This document shows, piece by piece, positions 35,415-38,909 of a DNA stretch of 38,909 nt. How positions within the stretch are numbered: the stretch's first letter is position 1; each line of letters opens with the position of its first letter. The notes beneath the pieces are model-generated. The model had not been told where the DNA came from. It did no database searches and saw only the letters and a program-made list of their open reading frames with translations. The stretch spans positions 1-38,909 of the forward strand of contig JAHFQI010000012.1 of the NCBI GenBank assembly GCA_023259355.1, read 5' to 3'. Position numbers and translations under genes: made by a program. Source of the stretch: Comamonadaceae bacterium (GTDB taxonomy: Bacteria; Pseudomonadota; Gammaproteobacteria; Burkholderiales; Burkholderiaceae_C).

Positions 35415-35873
35415 ATGAAGCTCAAGATTCTGGTCGGGACCGTGACCAGCACCGCCGAATACGTGGCGCAAGCCATCCAGATGGATTGCGCCGATCTGGT
35501 CGATGACATCGAAATCCAGTTGATGGACGGACTGGACATCACCGCGTTCGACGATGACGCGCTGTTTCTCATCTGCACCTCCACCTATGGCGCGGGCGAC
35601 GTGCCCGACAACGCCCAGCGGCTGTACGACGCGCTCGACATGACGCCCAAATTCCTTGGCCACGTGCGCTACGGCGTCATCGCGCTGGGGGACATGGGCA
35701 GCCACGCAGCCACCTTCTGCGCCGCCGGCAAGCGGTTCGACGAACGCCTGCAGGGTCTGGGCGCCAGGCGCGTGGGCGAGATCTGGTGCCACGACGCGAG
35801 CGATGGCTCGGTCCCGGAAGCCGATGGCGTGGCCTGGTGCCGCGACTGGCTGGCGCTGGCCGCAGCGGCCTGA
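35415..35873 (+). CDS. Flavodoxin domain protein (MioC-like)
   Basis: A 152-residue FMN-binding electron carrier. The phosphate loop of flavodoxins is seen in GTVTSTAEYVAQAI (residues 8-21). Isoalloxazine-contact loops are CTSTYGAGDVPDNA and GVIALGDMGSHAATFC. Its length and motifs fit short-chain flavodoxins such as MioC. GGAG lies about 10 nt upstream of the ATG. The redox partner is unknown; neighbours give no clue. Confidence 0.93.
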   Translation: MKLKILVGTVTSTAEYVAQAIQMDCADLVDDIEIQLMDGLDITAFDDDALFLICTSTYGAGDVPDNAQRLYDALDMTPKFLGHVRYGVIALGDMGSHAATFCAAGKRFDERLQGLGARRVGEIWCHDASDGSVPEADGVAWCRDWLALAAAA

Positions 35874-35959
35874 TGCCCAAGGCGTTCGGGTTAGCCATAT
35901 CACGACCCGCCATCGAGTTCCTGTAAATTGCTTTAAGCCTAAACAAAGAGGAGACTTTC

Positions 35960-37150
35960 ATGCCCAGTTCACGCCGTCTTGTCCTGTCCCGCAGCGCCGC
36001 CCTGATCGGCGCCGCCTCCACAGGGCTCTTGCTGCCCGAGATCGTGCGCGCCCAGGGCGCCAAGATCCGCGTCGGACTGATGCTGCCCTACACCGGCACC
36101 TTTGCCCAACTGGGCGTGGCCATTGAAAACGGCGTGCGCATGGCCATCAACGAGCAGGGCGGCAAGCTCGGCGGCCGCGAGATCGAATGGTTCAAGGTCG
36201 ATGACGAATCCGACCCCTCCAAGGGCGTCGAGAACGCCAGCAAGCTGGTGCAGCGCGACAAGGTGGATGTGCTGATCGGCACGGTGCACTCGGGCGTGCA
36301 GATGGGCATCCAGAAAGTGGCGCGCGATTCGGGCGTCCTGAGCCTGATTCCCAATGCCGGGGTCCATGCCGCCACGCGCGCTCTTTGTGCGCCCAACGTG
36401 TTCCGTACCAGCTTCACCAACAGCCAGCCCACGCTGGCGCTGGGAAAGGCCATGATGGACCGAGGCCACAAGAAGGCCGTCTGGATCACCTGGAAGTACG
36501 CCGCGGGCGACGAGGCCTTCGAAGGCTTCAAGGAAAGCTACACCAAGGCCGGCGGCACCATCATCAAGGAACTCGGCCTGCCTTTCCCCAACGTGGAATT
36601 CCAGTCGCTGCTGACCGAGATCGCCGCCCTCAAGCCCGACGCGGTGGCCTGTTTCTTTGCCGGCGGCGGCGCGGCCAAGTTCATGCGTGACTACGCGGCC
36701 GCGGGCCTCAAGGGCAAGATTCCCCTGTACGGCTCGGGCTTCCTGACCGAAGGCGTGCTCGACGCCGCCGGCCCGGCCGCCGACGGCGTGATCACCACCA
36801 TGCACTACAGCGATTCGCTGGACACGCCGCGCAACAAGAAATTCCGGCTGGACTACGCCAAGGCCTTCAAGGCGCAACCCGACGTGTACGCGGTGCAGGG
36901 CTACGACACCGGCCTGCTGCTGGTCCAGGGTGCCAACGCCGTCAAGGGCGACCTCGGCGCCAAACCGGCGCTGTACAAGGCCATGGAAGGCGCCGTCATC
37001 GACAGCCCGCGCGGCAAATGGACCATGAGCAAGGCGCACAACCCGGTGCAGGACATGTACCTGCGCGTGGTCGAGAACAAGGAGAACAAGGTGCTTGGCG
37101 TGGCCGCCAAGGCGCTGTCGGATTCAGGGGCCGGCTGCAAGATGGGCTGA
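35960..37150 (+). CDS. ABC transporter substrate-binding protein (branched-chain amino acid/amide type)
   Basis: A 396-residue periplasmic binding protein of the LivJ/LivK (peripla_BP_6) family. The signal has a twin-arginine look (SRRLVLSRSAALIG) and ends near IVRAQG, so Tat export is possible. Mature segments typical of the family are IRVGLMLPYTGTFAQLG, VLIGTVHSGVQMGI, RTSFTNSQPTLALG, KKAVWITWKYAAGDEAFEGF and DVYAVQGYDTGLLLVQG. AGAGGAGA is well placed before the ATG. The ligand in such Burkholderiales systems is often an aromatic or organic acid and not an amino acid; it cannot be read here. A terminator-like hairpin separates it from the permease genes. Confidence 0.95.
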   Translation: MPSSRRLVLSRSAALIGAASTGLLLPEIVRAQGAKIRVGLMLPYTGTFAQLGVAIENGVRMAINEQGGKLGGREIEWFKVDDESDPSKGVENASKLVQRDKVDVLIGTVHSGVQMGIQKVARDSGVLSLIPNAGVHAATRALCAPNVFRTSFTNSQPTLALGKAMMDRGHKKAVWITWKYAAGDEAFEGFKESYTKAGGTIIKELGLPFPNVEFQSLLTEIAALKPDAVACFFAGGGAAKFMRDYAAAGLKGKIPLYGSGFLTEGVLDAAGPAADGVITTMHYSDSLDTPRNKKFRLDYAKAFKAQPDVYAVQGYDTGLLLVQGANAVKGDLGAKPALYKAMEGAVIDSPRGKWTMSKAHNPVQDMYLRVVENKENKVLGVAAKALSDSGAGCKMG

Positions 37151-37187
37151 AGCCCGCCTGCTGTCCAACCCCACCTTTTGTGCCCTC

Positions 37188-37214
37188 AAACGGCGGACAT
37201 CCTCCGCCGTTTTT
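37188..37214 (+). terminator. Terminator/attenuator between binding-protein and permease genes
   Basis: A 10-bp perfect stem AAACGGCGGA / TCCGCCGTTT with a 5-nt loop and extra Ts. It lies 37 nt after the substrate-binding gene and 15 nt before the LivH start, so it would lower permease expression relative to the binding protein. Confidence 0.82.
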
Positions 37215-37228
37215 CATGCCCTCCTCCC

Positions 37229-38092
37229 ATGGATTTCGCCAATTTCCTCATCCAGGTCCTGAACGGCGTGCAGTACGGCCTGCTGCTGTTCATGCTGGCC
37301 GCCGGCCTGACGCTGATCTTCGGCATCATGGGCGTGGTCAACCTCGCGCATGGCAGCTTTTACATGCTGGGGGCCTATCTCGCGTATTCGCTGTCCGGCC
37401 TGCTGGGCAGCCTGACGCTGGCCATCCTGGTCGGCGCGCTGCTCTCGGTGCTGTTCGGCCTGGCGCTCGAATGGCTGCTGTTTCGCCACTTCTACCAGCG
37501 CGACCACCTCGATCAGGTGCTGCTGACCTTCGGCCTGATCTACATCTTCGAAGAGCTTCGCTCCATCCTCTGGGGCGACGACGTGCACGGCGTCCCGATT
37601 CCCGATCTGCTGGCCGCCTCCATTCCGCTGACCGAGACGCTCTCCTACCCCGTCTACCGACTGTTCATGTCGGGCGTCTGCGTGGCGCTGGCGATCGGGC
37701 TGTACCTGTTGATTTCCAAGACGCGTCTGGGCATGAAAATCCGCGCCGGCGCATTCAACCGCGACATGACCGAATCGCTGGGCATCAACATCAAGCTGAT
37801 CCACGCCATCGTCTTTGCGCTCGGCGTGGGCCTGGCCACCGTGGCCGGCATGATCGCCGCGCCGATTTCCAGCGTCTACCCCAACATGGGCTCGCAGGTG
37901 CTGATCATGTGTTTCGTGGTCGTGGTGATCGGCGGCATCGGCTCGGTGCGCGGCGCGCTGATCTCGGCCCTGCTGGTCGGCCTGGTCGACACCTTCGGCA
38001 AGGTGCTGCTGCCTCAGGTCTCGGGCATGCTGGTCTACATGCTGATGGCGGCCGTGCTGCTGTGGAAGCCTGAAGGCCTGTTCAAGCAATAA
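37229..38092 (+). CDS. Branched-chain amino acid-type ABC transporter permease (LivH)
   Basis: A 287-residue inner-membrane permease. The start is at MDFANFLIQVLNGVQYG; the longer frame to 37178 runs through the terminator. Family segments are AAGLTLIFGIMGVVNLAHGSFY (first helices), LTFGLIYIFEELRSILWG, the cytoplasmic loop GMKIRAGAFNRDMTESLGIN that contacts the ATPases, and FVVVVIGGIGSVRGALISAL. About eight membrane helices are predicted. It pairs with the LivM-type gene downstream. Confidence 0.95.
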   Translation: MDFANFLIQVLNGVQYGLLLFMLAAGLTLIFGIMGVVNLAHGSFYMLGAYLAYSLSGLLGSLTLAILVGALLSVLFGLALEWLLFRHFYQRDHLDQVLLTFGLIYIFEELRSILWGDDVHGVPIPDLLAASIPLTETLSYPVYRLFMSGVCVALAIGLYLLISKTRLGMKIRAGAFNRDMTESLGINIKLIHAIVFALGVGLATVAGMIAAPISSVYPNMGSQVLIMCFVVVVIGGIGSVRGALISALLVGLVDTFGKVLLPQVSGMLVYMLMAAVLLWKPEGLFKQ

Positions 38093-38100
38093 GCATATGA

Positions 38101-38174
38101 CCCCCACGCTCGTCACTTCGTGTATTTCGCTGCCCCCCGAGGGGGCGTTCGTCGCCTTGGGGCGGCCCGGCGGC
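38101..38174. repeat. Intergenic palindromic repeat, copy 2
   Basis: A roughly 74-nt element between livH and livM genes, matching copy 1 (20735-20813) block by block: CCCCCACGCT, CGTGTA, CGCTGCCCCCCGAGGGGG, CGCCTTGGGGCGGCC. Its strong internal palindromes may act on mRNA between the two permease genes. Confidence 0.75.
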
Positions 38175-38191
38175 ACCTCAGTATCCCCATC

Positions 38192-38909
38192 ATGAGCAGT
38201 CCCAAAGCCAATCTTGAAACCCTGCCGCGCAGCATCCAGTTCGTTCTGGTGCTGGGCGCCGCGGCACTCGCCGCCTTCCCCTTCGTGGGCACCGACTTCT
38301 ACACCCAGATGGTCACGCGGATGATGATCCTCGGCATCTTCGCCATGAGCTTGGACCTGCTGCAGGGCGTGACCGGCCTGGTGTCGCTGGGCCATGCGGC
38401 CTACTTCGGCCTGGCCGGCTACGCGCTGGCCTTCCTCACGCCGCAGGGCGAAGCCGTGAGCCTGTGGTGGACGTTGCCCCTGGCCGTGCTGGCGGCCGGC
38501 GCGGCGGCGCTGGTCATCGGCTTCTTCGTGGTGCGCACGCACGGCATCTACTTCATCATGGTGACGATGGCGTTCGCCCAGATGGTGTTCTACGTGTTCT
38601 TCGACAACAAGGCGCTGGGCGGTTCGGATGGCATCTACATCAACTTCAAGCCCGACGCCACGTTGTTCGACCTGGAGAACAAGCGCGTTTTCTATTACTT
38701 CACGCTGGCCTGCCTGATCGCCACCTATGCGTTCCTGCGCCGCCTGCTCTGGAGCCCGTTCGGCCGCGCGCTGTCGGGCATCCGCGTGAATGAGCACCGC
38801 ATGCGGGCCATGGGCTTCGGCACCTTCGGCTACAAGCTCGCGGCCTTCACGCTGGCGGGCGCGCTGGCGGGGCTGGCGGGCTACCTGTGGGGCGCGCAGA
38901 CCGGTTACG
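38192..38909 (+). CDS. Branched-chain amino acid-type ABC transporter permease (LivM), partial
   Basis: The N-terminal 239 codons of a LivM-type permease, cut by the window end. The start is at MSSPKANLETLPRS. Membrane helices begin at about residue 15. Family segments are MMILGIFAMSLDLLQGVTGL, VSLGHAAYFGLAGYALAF, FFVVRTHGIYFIMVTMAFAQ and the coupling loop SPFGRALSGIRVNEHRMRAMG. LivG and LivF ATPase genes would be expected beyond the window. It is separated from livH by the intergenic repeat. Confidence 0.94.
   Translation, partial: MSSPKANLETLPRSIQFVLVLGAAALAAFPFVGTDFYTQMVTRMMILGIFAMSLDLLQGVTGLVSLGHAAYFGLAGYALAFLTPQGEAVSLWWTLPLAVLAAGAAALVIGFFVVRTHGIYFIMVTMAFAQMVFYVFFDNKALGGSDGIYINFKPDATLFDLENKRVFYYFTLACLIATYAFLRRLLWSPFGRALSGIRVNEHRMRAMGFGTFGYKLAAFTLAGALAGLAGYLWGAQTGY

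Overview
The window is a GC-rich chromosomal segment that looks like a member of the Burkholderiales, most probably Comamonadaceae. The reasons are the gene order exbB/exbD-lpxK-Trm112-kdsB-adk, the clpS/clpA and icd neighbourhood, fatty-acid/aromatic acyl-CoA genes close to a liv-type transporter, and an intergenic palindromic repeat of a type I associate with Comamonadaceae. The family is inferred from protein character and synteny; no search was run.

Layout. Positions 1-7.2 kb hold mostly leftward housekeeping genes: clpA (cut by the window start), clpS, icd, then rightward an Ala/Lys-rich exported protein and a DUF192 protein, then leftward sodB and xseA. Positions 7.2-11.6 kb hold a rightward envelope and nucleotide block: a TolQ/ExbB-ExbD pair, lpxK, a Trm112-like protein, kdsB and adk. 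At 11.6-13.4 kb an L-asparaginase gene and lexA diverge from a short region with two tandem LexA boxes. At 13.5-21.6 kb there is a small hypothetical gene, a D-2-hydroxyacid dehydrogenase, and a cluster for CoA-thioester catabolism (PaaH-like 3-hydroxyacyl-CoA dehydrogenase, PaaG-like enoyl-CoA hydratase/isomerase, a Crp/Fnr regulator, an APH-family phosphotransferase, an acyl-CoA dehydrogenase, a glutathione S-transferase). Two tRNA genes follow, Pro(TGG) and Arg(TCT).

The most unusual region is 21.75-31.28 kb, a roughly 9.5-kb integrated element bounded by a 38-bp direct repeat of the 3' part of tRNA-Arg. All its genes run leftward from the tyrosine integrase: integrase, two hypotheticals, an AlpA/Xis-like regulator, a small protein, a Toprim primase-like protein, a DUF3987 helicase/primase-like gene broken by one in-frame TAG, two small proteins, and a fused ClpP-like prohead protease/major capsid protein. 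I see no portal, terminase, connector or tail gene. Integration plus replication plus capsid, with nothing else, suggests a phage satellite that makes its own shell and borrows the rest, or else a prophage whose morphogenesis module was deleted. A family of about 9-bp repeats (core TGTCGA/TGTCTA) occurs beside both ends and, in a symmetric array next to an AT-rich tract, after the DUF3987 gene. This is a candidate replication origin or regulatory centre.

To the right of the element the chromosome resumes with a leftward zinc-ribbon membrane protein of unknown role, then rightward a PhoX-type phosphatase, a MioC-like flavodoxin, and a branched-chain amino-acid-type ABC transporter (substrate-binding protein, LivH, LivM), the last gene running off the window end.
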